From positions 118,531 through 182,530 of the forward strand of contig NZ_JPRD01000048.1 of NCBI RefSeq assembly GCF_000817815.1: a stretch of 64,000 bases of DNA. Reading direction: 5' to 3'. Origin of the DNA: Vibrio owensii CAIM 1854 = LMG 25443. Its GTDB lineage: Bacteria; Pseudomonadota; Gammaproteobacteria; Enterobacterales; Vibrionaceae. The position numbers and the translations under genes are program-made. A model generated the notes under the pieces. That model searched no databases. It worked only from the letters and a program-made list of their open reading frames with translations, and was not told the origin of the DNA. The stretch's first letter is position 1; each line of letters begins with the position of its first letter. This document shows, one piece after another, positions 34,718 to 43,614 of the stretch.

Positions 34718-36442
34718 TTAAGTACGCTCCGTTTTGCTTAGCCACATCTTGTCCATACCCTCGCCTTTGATCTGCATTGGGTATACGTGTTCGGTTTCGT
34801 CTACGTTGATGTCAACAAACACCAAGCGATCTTTCATGTCTAACGCTTTTTGTAGACCCGCTTCAAGCTGATCTGGCGTTTCAATGCGAATACCGACGTG
34901 ACCATAAGCTTCTGCAATCGCTGCAAAATCAGGAACAGAACTCATGTATGAGTTAGAGTGACGGCCTTGGTAAATAATGTCTTGCCACTGTTTTACCATG
35001 CCTAAGAATCGGTTGTTCAAGTTGATGATCTTCACTGGAATGTCGTATTGCATTGCTGTCGACAGTTCTTGGATGTTCATCTGAATACTGCCGTCACCAG
35101 TTACCACCACCACTTCTTCTTCTGGCATCGCGAACTTCACGCCCATACCAGCAGGCAGACCAAAGCCCATCGTGCCGAGACCACCAGAGTTAATCCAACG
35201 GCGTGGCTTATTAAATGGGTAGTAAAGCGCAGCGAACATTTGATGCTGGCCTACATCCGACGCCACATAAGCATCACCGTTGGTCAGTTTATGCAGTGTT
35301 TCAATAACCTGTTGAGGTTTGATACGTTCAGGCGACGTTTCGTATGCAAGACAGTTACGTTCACGCCAAACTTGAATGTCGTCCCACCATTGACCAATTG
35401 CTTCTTGGTCATTGCTACTGCTTTGCTCATTCAGCAAGCCAACCATGGTCGCTAGCACTTTATCGGCTGAGCCTACAATAGGCAGATCCACTTTCACGTT
35501 TTTAGAGATTGAAGATGGATCGATATCGATGTGCATGACTTTCGCGTTAGGACAGTACTTCTCGAGGTTGTTGGTTGTACGGTCATCAAAACGAACACCA
35601 ATACCGAAGATAAGGTCAGCTTCATGCATCGCCATATTGGCTTCATATGTACCGTGCATCCCGAGCATACCTAGAGAGTTTTTGTGTGTGCCCGGAAATG
35701 CCCCTAAGCCCATCAAAGTGCTCACAACTGGCAGATTCAATTCGTCTGACAATGCTTGAATATGCTCGTGGGCACCAGAAATAACGGCACCGCCACCGAT
35801 GTACAAAACAGGCTTCTTCGCCTCAAGCAAGGCTTTGAGTGCTTTCTTGATTTGGCCTTTATGGCCAGACGTGGTTGGCTTGTAGGAACGCATTGAGATG
35901 CTTTCCGGATACTCGTAAGGGAGCTTGATTTGCGGGTTAAGGATATCCTTTGGCAAATCAATCACAACCGGACCTGGTCGACCAGTCGTCGAGATATAAA
36001 ACGCTTTTTTGATCGTCTCTGGAATGTCTTCCGCTTTCTTAACTAAGAAGCTGTGTTTCACCACTGGGCGAGATACACCCACGATGTCACACTCTTGGAA
36101 TGCATCATTACCGATGAGATTGTTTGGTACGTTACCAGAAATAACGATCATTGGAATTGAGTCCATGTACGCCGTAGCAATACCGGTGATGGTGTTGGTT
36201 GCACCTGGACCCGAACATACTAGTACTACACCCGGCTTACCCGTTGCTCGAGCATAACCATCTGCCATATGCGTAGCAGCTTGCTCGTGTCTTACTAATA
36301 CGTGTTTGATTTGGTCTGTTTTGGCGTGCAGGGCATCGTAGATATCTAAAACGGAACCACCTGGGTAACCAAAGATTTGTTCTACGCTCTCTTCGATCAG
36401 AGATTGCACAACCATCTCTGCGCCTGACAACATTGCTGTCAT
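34718..36442 (-). CDS. ilvI: acetolactate synthase III large (catalytic) subunit
   Basis: 574 residues, the family length. TPP-enzyme features: IFGYPGGSVLDIYDAL near residue 25, RHEQAATHMADGYARATGKPG with the catalytic glutamate, and the thiamine diphosphate motif GDGSIQMNIQEL near residue 435. It condenses pyruvate with pyruvate or 2-oxobutyrate for valine/leucine/isoleucine. The ribosome site AAGGAGAG is very strong. No Leu/Val-rich leader peptide or attenuator was found upstream, consistent with Lrp-type rather than attenuation control as in E. coli ilvIH. Confidence 0.97.
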   Translation of the reverse strand: MTAMLSGAEMVVQSLIEESVEQIFGYPGGSVLDIYDALHAKTDQIKHVLVRHEQAATHMADGYARATGKPGVVLVCSGPGATNTITGIATAYMDSIPMIVISGNVPNNLIGNDAFQECDIVGVSRPVVKHSFLVKKAEDIPETIKKAFYISTTGRPGPVVIDLPKDILNPQIKLPYEYPESISMRSYKPTTSGHKGQIKKALKALLEAKKPVLYIGGGAVISGAHEHIQALSDELNLPVVSTLMGLGAFPGTHKNSLGMLGMHGTYEANMAMHEADLIFGIGVRFDDRTTNNLEKYCPNAKVMHIDIDPSSISKNVKVDLPIVGSADKVLATMVGLLNEQSSSNDQEAIGQWWDDIQVWRERNCLAYETSPERIKPQQVIETLHKLTNGDAYVASDVGQHQMFAALYYPFNKPRRWINSGGLGTMGFGLPAGMGVKFAMPEEEVVVVTGDGSIQMNIQELSTAMQYDIPVKIINLNNRFLGMVKQWQDIIYQGRHSNSYMSSVPDFAAIAEAYGHVGIRIETPDQLEAGLQKALDMKDRLVFVDINVDETEHVYPMQIKGEGMDKMWLSKTERT

Positions 36443-36817
36443 AATTGCTCTCCTTACCAGTTTTCCTCACCGTAAGGCCAACGGTTTGGTCTGGTTTTAC
36501 ATAGTCTAGGTCTTATTCGTAGCCTAATAGAAATACTTCCACTTTTTCAGCTATGTCTTGCGTCTGTCATAACAAAACGCAAGGTAACACAACAAATGTA
36601 ACGTTTTATTATCAACGGGTCTAATGAGAGTTGAATCAAATTTTAAACAAGATGCTGTAAATCAGAACAAAGGTAGGGTTTGACGCTATCAAGCGCGTTC
36701 AATTTGGAATCAATAAAAGAAAGAAGAAGAAAATAAAGTGAATAATTTCACTCAAAATAGCCACTTCGAGTGATTATTTCTCTTTATCAAGGGGAAAGAA
36801 GTGTGAAAGACAGTCAT
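36443..36817. promoter_or_regulatory. upstream region of ilvIH
   Basis: 375 bases of AT-rich DNA before ilvI. It should contain the ilvI promoter and probably Lrp sites by analogy with E. coli, but I could not assign boxes with confidence. No RNA gene or attenuator was recognised. Confidence 0.35.
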
Positions 36818-36856
36818 AAAAAATCCCCAGCAGCACAATATTAGGCAACTGGGGAT
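36818..36856 (-). terminator. terminator of the long-chain acyl-CoA ligase gene
   Basis: ATCCCCAG (36823-36830) pairs with CTGGGGAT (36849-36856) around an 18-base loop; on the minus strand a T-run follows. 34 bases beyond the stop. Confidence 0.75.
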
Positions 36857-36890
36857 AATTTCATCAATCTGAAATCTAAGTCAGCTTAAG

Positions 36891-38699
36891 TTACTTTTTA
36901 TCTGACTTTTCGTTGTACATTTCTTCGATTTCATCTTGGTATTTGTCATTAATGACTTTACGACGAAGTTTTTGCGTTGGGGTCAACTCACCATCATCCA
37001 TCGAGAACGCTTTTGGTAACAGTTTGAATTTCTTAACTTGTTCAAACTTAGCCAGTTCTTTTTGCAGGTCATTAACGCGCTTTTCAAGCATCTCAACGAT
37101 TTGGTGGTGTTTGATCAATTCCACACGATCGTGATACTTGATGTTCAGCTCTTTCGCGTACTCTTCTAGCGAGTCATAACACGGAACAATAAGCGCTGAT
37201 ACAAACTTACGTGTATCGGCAATAACCGCGATTTGCTCGATGAAATGGTCTTTACCGATCGCACCTTCGACAACTTGAGGCGCAATGTACTTACCGTTTG
37301 AGGTCTTCATCAGCTCTTTAATGCGGTCAGTAATGAACAAGTTGCCATTTTCATCAATGTAACCGGCATCGCCCGTCTTCAAGAAGCCGTGTTCGTCGAA
37401 TGTCTTCTCGGTTTCTTCTGGCATTTTGTAGTAGCCACGCATCACCATTGGGCCACGCACCAAGATCTCGTTGTTTTCGCCGATCTTAACTTGTGCACCT
37501 GGCATCGCCATACCGATAGAGCTTGGGTCAAAACACTGGTCATCCCAACAAGAAACCGTTGCCGTGGTCTCCGTCATGCCATAACCAAGCTTCACGTTGA
37601 TGCCAATCGCATGGAAGAAACGACCAATGGTCTCATCCAACTTCGCACCACCACATGGCATGAAGTTAATGCGACCACCTAGCAGTGCTCGTAGCTTGCT
37701 TAGCACCAGTTTATCCGCCAGAGCGTATGACTTACGCAGCATCAACGAAGGTTTACGACCTTCTTGGTGACAAGCCGCCATCTTGGCGCCCATGTTAACG
37801 GCCCAAGTGAACATGATCTTACGGTGAACAGGTGCTCGTGATACTTTCTCATGAATTGCTGAGAAGATTTTCTCGTAGAAGCGTGGTACCGCACTCATGA
37901 CTGTAGGGCGTACTTCACTCAGAGCATCACGTACTTGCATGGTCTCTTGTAGGTAGCAGTTCGTCGCGCCTTTGTAGAGCACGTAGAACGTCCAAGCACG
38001 CTCAAATACATGTGATAACGGAAGGAAACACAAAGACACGTCATCTTCAGTCAAACTTAAACGCTCATCGTGGCCTTCAAGCTGAGCCGAAATGTTCGCG
38101 TAATCCAACATAACGCCTTTTGGCTGCCCAGTTGTACCAGAGGTATAAATCAACGTGAGAAGGTCTTCTTCTTGCGCTTGATCTAAACGAGAAGTTAACT
38201 CGAGCTGCTGACTATCATCACCTTTGGCAATGAAGTCATCCCACGTCATTGCAAACGCGTGTTCGCCGAGTTCAATGTCATCCGACATCGCAACGATCAG
38301 TTCTAGCTGCTGGCATTCATCAAAGATGCTAACGGCTGCGTCAAATTGAGGTTGCTCACCGACAAACAGCACTTTTGCGTCTGCATTATCGATGATGTAA
38401 GCAGACTGCGCTGCTGTGTTGGTTGGGTAGATCGGAACGGTTACGCCACGTAACTGCAACGCTGCAAAGTCAGCGATAGTCCACTGCGGCATGTTGTTTG
38501 AGAAAATACCGATCTTATCTTGAACGCCCAATCCTTGAGCCAAAAGTGCAAGCGACAAAGCATCCACTTGCTGACCAAATTGCTCCCAAGTAATACCTTG
38601 CCATGCGTCGCCTACTTTATGTTTGAGCGCAACACGAGTACCACCCTTCGCAATTTGTTCACGAATACGTTTAACGATATGAAAATCTAACTTGGCCAT
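36891..38699 (-). CDS. long-chain acyl-CoA synthetase (AMP-forming)
   Basis: 602 residues, the FAA1/long-chain type. The AMP-binding signature LIYTSGTTGQPKGVMLDY lies near residue 180, MSAVPRFYEKIFS near 270, GYGMTETTATVS near 375, and the hinge/catalytic block DAGYIDENGNLFITDRIKELMKTSNGKYIAPQVVEG near 440-475. It activates fatty acids to acyl-CoA for degradation or lipid synthesis. Longer insertions place it apart from FadD; the V. cholerae neighbourhood has the same gene between ilvIH and leuO. No signal peptide; a cytoplasmic or peripheral membrane location is expected. Confidence 0.9.
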   Translation of the reverse strand: MAKLDFHIVKRIREQIAKGGTRVALKHKVGDAWQGITWEQFGQQVDALSLALLAQGLGVQDKIGIFSNNMPQWTIADFAALQLRGVTVPIYPTNTAAQSAYIIDNADAKVLFVGEQPQFDAAVSIFDECQQLELIVAMSDDIELGEHAFAMTWDDFIAKGDDSQQLELTSRLDQAQEEDLLTLIYTSGTTGQPKGVMLDYANISAQLEGHDERLSLTEDDVSLCFLPLSHVFERAWTFYVLYKGATNCYLQETMQVRDALSEVRPTVMSAVPRFYEKIFSAIHEKVSRAPVHRKIMFTWAVNMGAKMAACHQEGRKPSLMLRKSYALADKLVLSKLRALLGGRINFMPCGGAKLDETIGRFFHAIGINVKLGYGMTETTATVSCWDDQCFDPSSIGMAMPGAQVKIGENNEILVRGPMVMRGYYKMPEETEKTFDEHGFLKTGDAGYIDENGNLFITDRIKELMKTSNGKYIAPQVVEGAIGKDHFIEQIAVIADTRKFVSALIVPCYDSLEEYAKELNIKYHDRVELIKHHQIVEMLEKRVNDLQKELAKFEQVKKFKLLPKAFSMDDGELTPTQKLRRKVINDKYQDEIEEMYNEKSDKK

Positions 38700-38898
38700 T
38701 CTTTACATTACCTTTTGGCTTACAGGCGTAAGCTATTTGAGCGCACAAGTGTAACCTCGACGCTTAAAAACGCAACTGACCATTATCAAACTTATCATTA
38801 TTAAGAGAGCACTATCACTAATGAGAGCATAGCTCATGTTTAACTGATGAAGGTTTAATCAACTTAAGTCGCTGTTTCAGCTGTTATTTAGCGGATAT

Positions 38899-38931
38899 AA
38901 AAAGACCCCGAGAGACGGCAATCTCTCGGGG
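38899..38931 (-). terminator. terminator of leuO
   Basis: CCCCGAGAGA (38906-38915) pairs exactly with TCTCTCGGGG (38922-38931); on the minus strand TCTTTTTATA follows. 68 bases beyond the leuO stop. Confidence 0.92.
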
Positions 38932-38998
38932 CCAAGGAATTGTAAAAATTGATGATTACAAATCCAGTCTGACCAGTTAGTCAGGCTAAAAGTTAGGC

Positions 38999-39958
38999 TT
39001 ATTTAAGCGCTACAACTTCACCACAAGTGATCATTAGTTGATCACGTAGCCAGATGTGGCCTTTGTCTTTCTCACTTGATTCGTGCCAGCTTAGGTAGCC
39101 GCTGATTTCTTTGTTTTCAAATGGGAAATCTAAGATTTGTAGCTGATCGCTGTTTACTGCGTTTTCAGCCATCCAACGTGGTGCGATAGTCACAAGCTCA
39201 GACTGGCTTACTACGTATAGTAGGTTGCTTAGACTTGAACCTTCGTATGCCGCTTGGCAATCAAGTTCACGGTAAGCTTGCTCAGAGAAGCTACGTTGAC
39301 CATGTACACGTGATAGTTTCGCGTGTTTCTCGTTGATCAGTTGTTCTGCAGATACACCGCCTTGGATGCGAGGGTGTGTCTTAGATGCAATCACAACTAG
39401 CTCATCTTTGAAGATTTCAGTGCTTGAGAAACCTTGGTCATCGAAACGAGCGTAGTCGATTACGAAGTCGATTTCTTGGTAGCGCATGCGCTCAGAAAGA
39501 AGACGATCAAATTCCGCATCTAGGTGAAGCTGTACGCTTGGCGCTTGCTCATTGACGTTCGCCATGATGCGAGGTGCAAAACGCATGTCACATGGGCTAC
39601 AAATCGCTAGCTTAAATAGACGAGTTGAAGACTCAGGTTGGAATACTGAGCTTGGTAGTTCGTTACGGATAAGCTGTAGTGCTTGGCGGATTGGGCCAAA
39701 CAGTTGACGAGCGCGTTGAGTTGGTTGAATACCACGACCCTGACGCATGAATAGCTCATCATTAAACATTACTTTTAGGCGAGCAACCGCGTTACTTACC
39801 GCTGGTTGAGACATGCCTAGGTTGTGTGCTGCACGAGTGATATTTTGCTCTTGCATCACAGCATCAAATACAGTCAATAGGTTTAAATCTACACCACGCA
39901 ATGTGCTTTCCATACGGTAGCTAGCAATTGCGCTCATCGCGTCTTTTTTATCTAACAT
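38999..39958 (-). CDS. leuO: LysR-family regulator LeuO (CalR in V. parahaemolyticus)
   Basis: 319 residues. The N-terminal winged HTH DLNLLTVFDAVMQEQNITRAAHNLGMSQPAVSNAVARLKVMFNDELF is near-identical in pattern to LeuO, with a C-terminal LysR substrate-binding domain (LFKLAICSPCDMRFAPRIM onward). LeuO is a global regulator that opposes H-NS silencing; in V. cholerae it is ToxR-activated and in V. parahaemolyticus (as CalR) it represses swarming and type III secretion genes. Position between leuABCD and ilvIH is conserved. The upstream 530 bases are AT-rich, as expected of an H-NS/LeuO-controlled promoter. Confidence 0.95.
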   Translation of the reverse strand: MLDKKDAMSAIASYRMESTLRGVDLNLLTVFDAVMQEQNITRAAHNLGMSQPAVSNAVARLKVMFNDELFMRQGRGIQPTQRARQLFGPIRQALQLIRNELPSSVFQPESSTRLFKLAICSPCDMRFAPRIMANVNEQAPSVQLHLDAEFDRLLSERMRYQEIDFVIDYARFDDQGFSSTEIFKDELVVIASKTHPRIQGGVSAEQLINEKHAKLSRVHGQRSFSEQAYRELDCQAAYEGSSLSNLLYVVSQSELVTIAPRWMAENAVNSDQLQILDFPFENKEISGYLSWHESSEKDKGHIWLRDQLMITCGEVVALK

Positions 39959-40434
39959 GGAGTGCGCCTCTTATGTAATCGTCAACTTGGTTCAATGAAT
40001 TCTTAACGAATAGAATCCCTTTGCGCACAAACGACCGTGGCTGGATTCAAATCATTTTTGAAGGAATAGAAAACCGAATTTGTATTATATTTATCGTCCG
40101 GATGTTTCCGGCTTGAACTGTACTATCAACTAATCAATCAAGGTTTCGCAACTAGATTGATATTTAATCATTAAATTTTAGCCAATTAGGTATTTAATCA
40201 ATATTTATCATAATGTTAAGAAAAACATAAAAAAGTATAAAACAACTAAATCAGAGATTTCTGACAACCTATTTAGCACGTTAATGACAATCTACAGGGG
40301 TTATACAATCCATTTGCGGAAATTATTGTTTCCATTTCACTTCAAAAACCAGCATCAATAGTTCCGTTCACAAAACACACAAATCAGTTAAAGAGGCAGC
40401 AAAATCGCAGTGAATAGAAATGATTTTGAGGGCA
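39959..40434. promoter_or_regulatory. AT-rich leuO control region
   Basis: 475 bases without a gene, markedly AT-rich from about 40080 to 40260. The decamer TATTTAATCA is repeated at 40161-40170 and 40191-40200, 30 bases apart (about three helical turns), among further TTTAAT/ATTAAA elements. Such spacing suits binding on one face of DNA by LeuO, ToxR or H-NS, but which one is not shown. Confidence 0.45.
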
Positions 40435-40469
40435 TAAAAATGCAGCCAATCAGGTCATGAATGACTGCA
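40435..40469 (-). terminator. terminator of the glycosyltransferase/PAP2 operon
   Basis: TGCAG near 40469-40465 (minus strand) pairs with CTGCA at 40445-40441, extended by three further pairs, followed by TTTTTA. 21 bases beyond the glycosyltransferase stop. Confidence 0.7.
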
Positions 40470-40489
40470 AGAGAAATATGGGGTGAGAG

Positions 40490-41536
40490 TTAAATATTGG
40501 CTACGTAACTTGGAAAATCCACTTGTTCCCAAAGTTGTTCAGAAAGCTTCTCCGGCGCGTCCCATGCACCCTGTAATACCCAACTCGCGATAGCTTTGGC
40601 TACATCTGGATACTTTACGCTTTCGGCATATTGCTCCTTCAACCACTGACGTACGATCGAAATATCCAGATTATCCATAGAAGTCGCCAAGCCAAGATCT
40701 TCTAACGTGGCGACATTACTCTGTTGCTCAAATTGTCCCGCCAGTGGTTTAAGCAGTAACTTCTTACCAAGCGATAGGGCCTCTGAAGGAAGCTCAAACC
40801 CACCGTTGGCAATCACGCCACTACAACGCTGCAAATGATATTGGAAATTGGTATGACACAACGGACGCAATTCAATGTTTTCGATACGCTCACACTCAAT
40901 CACATTTGGGTGGTAGCAGACGAAAGATTGTTGATTAAAATGAAATAGCAAATCACTGATGTCTTCAATTGATTCAAACGGCAGGTACACCAAAACAAAG
41001 TCTTCACAGCCTGAGGCATGGTCAAGTGTATGAACAATAGGAGGAAGGATGGGCTGATCAAAGTGGTACCAATGCAAGCCTAAGTGATGTTGCGAAGGAG
41101 CAAAGTGTTCAATCACCGATTTATCAAACCAACTCGCACCTTTTAATGGAACCGGATAGCGAAATGCATTTTGATGACTGATCCCAATACAAGGTTTGTT
41201 TTGCTTACGAGCCGCCCAAGCAGAAACGGGTTCAAAGTCATTGATGACTAAATCATAAGAAGAAAGATCAAGCTGCTTCACTTCTTTAAAAAACTGAATG
41301 AGATTATTGTTCAAAGCGGTTTTGGTGTAGTTCACCGATCCTTTTTCCGTCACAAAAGTGAATCCGCGACGCGTCTGATAGTCCCCAAATGCTTCTATAG
41401 AAAAGTACTTTTCTGGCTCACGTCCTGAAAAAAGAAAATCGACCTGCACATCGTGCACTTTGAATGCTTCACTCATGGCTCTTGCCCGAGCGATATGGCC
41501 ATTCCCCGTACCTTGAACACCGTAAAGGATTTTCAT
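40490..41536 (-). CDS. glycosyltransferase of the MJ1255/VC2487 family
   Basis: 348 residues of GT-B type. The start MKILYGVQGTGNGHIARARAMSEAF carries the GNGHxxRA nucleotide-sugar glycosyltransferase motif, and a late donor-site block reads SGVIANGGFELPSEALSLGKKLLLKPL. It resembles MurG/UGT-like enzymes and is the family named for V. cholerae VC2487. The acceptor is unknown. It starts 4 bases after the PAP2-phosphatase stop, so the pair probably acts in one pathway, perhaps on a lipid. Confidence 0.88.
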   Translation of the reverse strand: MKILYGVQGTGNGHIARARAMSEAFKVHDVQVDFLFSGREPEKYFSIEAFGDYQTRRGFTFVTEKGSVNYTKTALNNNLIQFFKEVKQLDLSSYDLVINDFEPVSAWAARKQNKPCIGISHQNAFRYPVPLKGASWFDKSVIEHFAPSQHHLGLHWYHFDQPILPPIVHTLDHASGCEDFVLVYLPFESIEDISDLLFHFNQQSFVCYHPNVIECERIENIELRPLCHTNFQYHLQRCSGVIANGGFELPSEALSLGKKLLLKPLAGQFEQQSNVATLEDLGLATSMDNLDISIVRQWLKEQYAESVKYPDVAKAIASWVLQGAWDAPEKLSEQLWEQVDFPSYVANI

Positions 41537-41539
41537 CCA

Positions 41540-42088
41540 CTAGCCTCCTACTATAGCAATTGCTACAGAACCACAAAGGCTGCCCAACAAGGCGCCAATA
41601 ATGATGTCCGTAAAGAAATGCACGCCGAGCAAAATTCGTGACGTGCCAATTAAGCTCGCCCATACAAAGGCGAAAGTTCCAAGCTCTGGATAAAAGTGAT
41701 TGATGATGGTCGCCATAACAAAACCGGCAGCGGTGTGACCGGAGGGTAAGCTATAGCGATCAGACGGCGTGATAAATGCAGGTAGAAGTGCACTCAATTC
41801 TTCAGGACGACGACGCTTAAAGCTGTTCTTAAGCATCCAATAAATCGGCAGTTCAAACGCAAACGCGGTAAGCCCTGCGAGTAAAAACCATTGTCCATGC
41901 TGCTTATCAAGGAACCAGGCCAGTAAACCTAGTACCAAGTAAAGGTGCCCATCCCCACTGTGGGAAACGCCTTTACTGATATTTGCGACTTGTTGGTTAA
42001 AGCGGTGCTGTAAGCACACACTAGAAAACGCCAAATCAAATTTAACGATGCTTGCCATTGGCTGTGAAATTGTCTCTAAAGCTCGCAT
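41540..42088 (-). CDS. PAP2-type membrane phosphatase
   Basis: 182 residues with four to five membrane helices. The three PAP2 signature blocks are present: KNSFKRRRP (KX6RP), PSGHTAAGF (PSGH), and SRILLGVHFFTD (SRX5HX3D), so it should be active. PAP2 enzymes remove phosphate from phosphatidate, PgpB-type lipids or undecaprenyl diphosphate in the membrane. It is the first gene of a two-gene operon with the VC2487-family glycosyltransferase; which lipid it acts on is not shown. Confidence 0.9.
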   Translation of the reverse strand: MRALETISQPMASIVKFDLAFSSVCLQHRFNQQVANISKGVSHSGDGHLYLVLGLLAWFLDKQHGQWFLLAGLTAFAFELPIYWMLKNSFKRRRPEELSALLPAFITPSDRYSLPSGHTAAGFVMATIINHFYPELGTFAFVWASLIGTSRILLGVHFFTDIIIGALLGSLCGSVAIAIVGG

Positions 42089-42228
42089 GTGACTTCCCTA
42101 TACTTTGACAACGCCCTTGTATGAAAAGTAGGCGTAGAAAGTGACAGCTACATGACGAGAATTTGGACAATTAATGACACGTGATGGCTTGGGAGAAAGA
42201 GAGAAATAACCAATGATTAGATGGTACT

Positions 42229-42266
42229 AAAAAGCTCGGTGACAAATACATGATCGACCGAGCTTT
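42229..42266 (-). terminator. terminator of the SH3 lipoprotein gene
   Basis: AAAGCTCGGT (42231-42240) pairs exactly with ACCGAGCTTT (42257-42266); TTTTT follows on the minus strand. 23 bases beyond the stop. Confidence 0.85.
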
Positions 42267-42288
42267 ATCATTGAGAGGAGGTGGTGAC

Positions 42289-43080
42289 TTAAGATTGGTT
42301 CGAGCTCGCCATCGGAACATCGATATACCATACTTTTCTTTTTTTACGGCATGCTCTGAGTGAACCCGCGGTAATATGGCCGTCTTTCGTCAGCTCATAA
42401 CTCAAATCACGGCAAGTGTAGTTACCGAACAGCTCACTTTCGGCCGGCTCTACTGGCGCAGGTTCATCACCACATAACAAAGGGTTTGGCTTGATAGAAA
42501 GAATATCGTGATTGACTTGGTTAGTGCGCGCATAGTCCTTATGAACATAACCTCGAACCATGCCCTTTTGCTCGACTAACAACCAAGGCTCACCCTCAAC
42601 TTTTGCAATCGCATTAAACTCTTCATCCTTATTTAGCTCCCCAAGCTTTTCTCCGTCTAAGCTTGGCTTTGAGCGTAAATTCAGGTTGGCTTTAGAGCGG
42701 TATGACACATCCATAAACTCTAGTGTTTTGGAAGTGTCCACTCCGTCGACGATTGGGCGACTGACTTCCGCCTCTTTCCATTGGTTAGGCTGAACTCGAA
42801 TCTTCCACCATGAATATGTATCGGGGTCTTTGCCTTTGAACTTGTTACGGTTGTCAGACTCCAACGCCACCAGCATCTGATTCAGAAATGAAGCTCGCCC
42901 ATCTTCACTCAGGTACTGATCCATCTGTTGATTGATCACCATAACGCTTTCAGCATGATCATTCATCATCACAGAAGAAACCGTATGGGGCTGAGAACCA
43001 AACTGCAACAGTTGGCACCCAGATAAAGAAACCACAGCGATTGCCAGCGCAGAACGTCCAAATTGTTTTGCTAAATCCAT
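42289..43080 (-). CDS. SH3-domain lipoprotein
   Basis: 263 residues. The N terminus ends in the lipobox LSGC (Cys22), so a lipid-anchored envelope protein. A bacterial SH3 domain lies at about residues 128-185 (YRSKANLNLRSKPSLDGEKLGELNKDEEFNAIAKVEGEPWLLVEQKGMVRGYVHKDY). The C-terminal part has several cysteines (LLCGDEP, NYTCRDLSYEL, LRACRKKRK), which may form disulfides. Bacterial SH3 domains often bind peptidoglycan; no enzyme domain is seen. It resembles lipoproteins with YgiM-like SH3 modules, exact role unknown. Confidence 0.82.
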   Translation of the reverse strand: MDLAKQFGRSALAIAVVSLSGCQLLQFGSQPHTVSSVMMNDHAESVMVINQQMDQYLSEDGRASFLNQMLVALESDNRNKFKGKDPDTYSWWKIRVQPNQWKEAEVSRPIVDGVDTSKTLEFMDVSYRSKANLNLRSKPSLDGEKLGELNKDEEFNAIAKVEGEPWLLVEQKGMVRGYVHKDYARTNQVNHDILSIKPNPLLCGDEPAPVEPAESELFGNYTCRDLSYELTKDGHITAGSLRACRKKRKVWYIDVPMASSNQS

Positions 43081-43357
43081 TAATCCCTGACCTATTTACT
43101 TTGAAACTCTATAAATGCATCCGCTCTACTATAAAACGCTCTGATGGAATTATGCCAACCAATTGACCCCTTTGTGTGATACCTCGCAAAGCGTGCGGTA
43201 TAAAATAGGAAAAGAACTTTCCCAGCAGCGTAACCTTTACCGCCGTCATTACCTTCTTAGCGTATATATCTCCAAAAATAGTCATTCAACAAAAGTATCA
43301 CTTCTCACTTATTTATTATCATACTCATCCGATATGAATAAAAAATCGACTTTAGGG
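43081..43357. other. intergenic region between the SH3 lipoprotein gene and leuL
   Basis: About 280 bases with no gene. Only the promoter of the divergent lipoprotein gene and upstream elements of the leu promoter are expected. I see no repeat or clear operator. Confidence 0.4.
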
Positions 43358-43386
43358 TTGACGTGTTCCATTGAGTGCGGTACTAA
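43358..43386 (+). promoter_or_regulatory. sigma-70 promoter of leuLABCD
   Basis: TTGACG (43358-43363) and TACTAA (43381-43386) are spaced exactly 17 bases. A start near 43393 would give a leader of about 30 bases before the leuL ATG. Confidence 0.6.
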
Positions 43387-43421
43387 TTTGTTAACTTAAT
43401 TTTGTGGAATGCTTAACAACT

Positions 43422-43484
43422 ATGTCAGCACGTTTTTCTATCCTGCTTAGCCTCCTCCTGATCGTGACCAATTCGCGCGGGTAG
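43422..43484 (+). CDS. leuL: leu operon leader peptide
   Basis: A 20-codon frame MSARFSILLSLLLIVTNSRG with five Leu codons within six positions plus Ile and Val codons, ending TAG at 43482-43484, just before the attenuator. A ribosome stalled for charged tRNA-Leu would leave 43477-43482 (GCGGGT) free to pair with the terminator's left arm. Position, Leu cluster and following terminator together identify it. Confidence 0.88.
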   Translation: MSARFSILLSLLLIVTNSRG

Positions 43485-43547
43485 GCTGTGGAAGAAAAAT
43501 AACCACACCAATTTCTAAGAAACCCGCATGCAAATGCGGGTTTTTTT
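43477..43547 (+). terminator. leu attenuator: terminator with competing antiterminator
   Basis: Terminator stem AACCCGCAT (43521-43529) and ATGCGGGTT (43534-43542) are exactly complementary and followed by a T-run. The antiterminator has GCGGGT (43477-43482) pairing with ACCCGC (43522-43527), with inner stem TGTGG (43487-43491) / CCACA (43503-43507). GCGGGT overlaps the leuL stop, so a ribosome that finishes the peptide covers it and termination results. Confidence 0.82.
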
Positions 43548-43614
43548 ATATCTAAATACCGGAAGTAAACGATTAAATTGCACGAAAAGTGCAGAAATCA
43601 TGAAGGAAGCAAAC

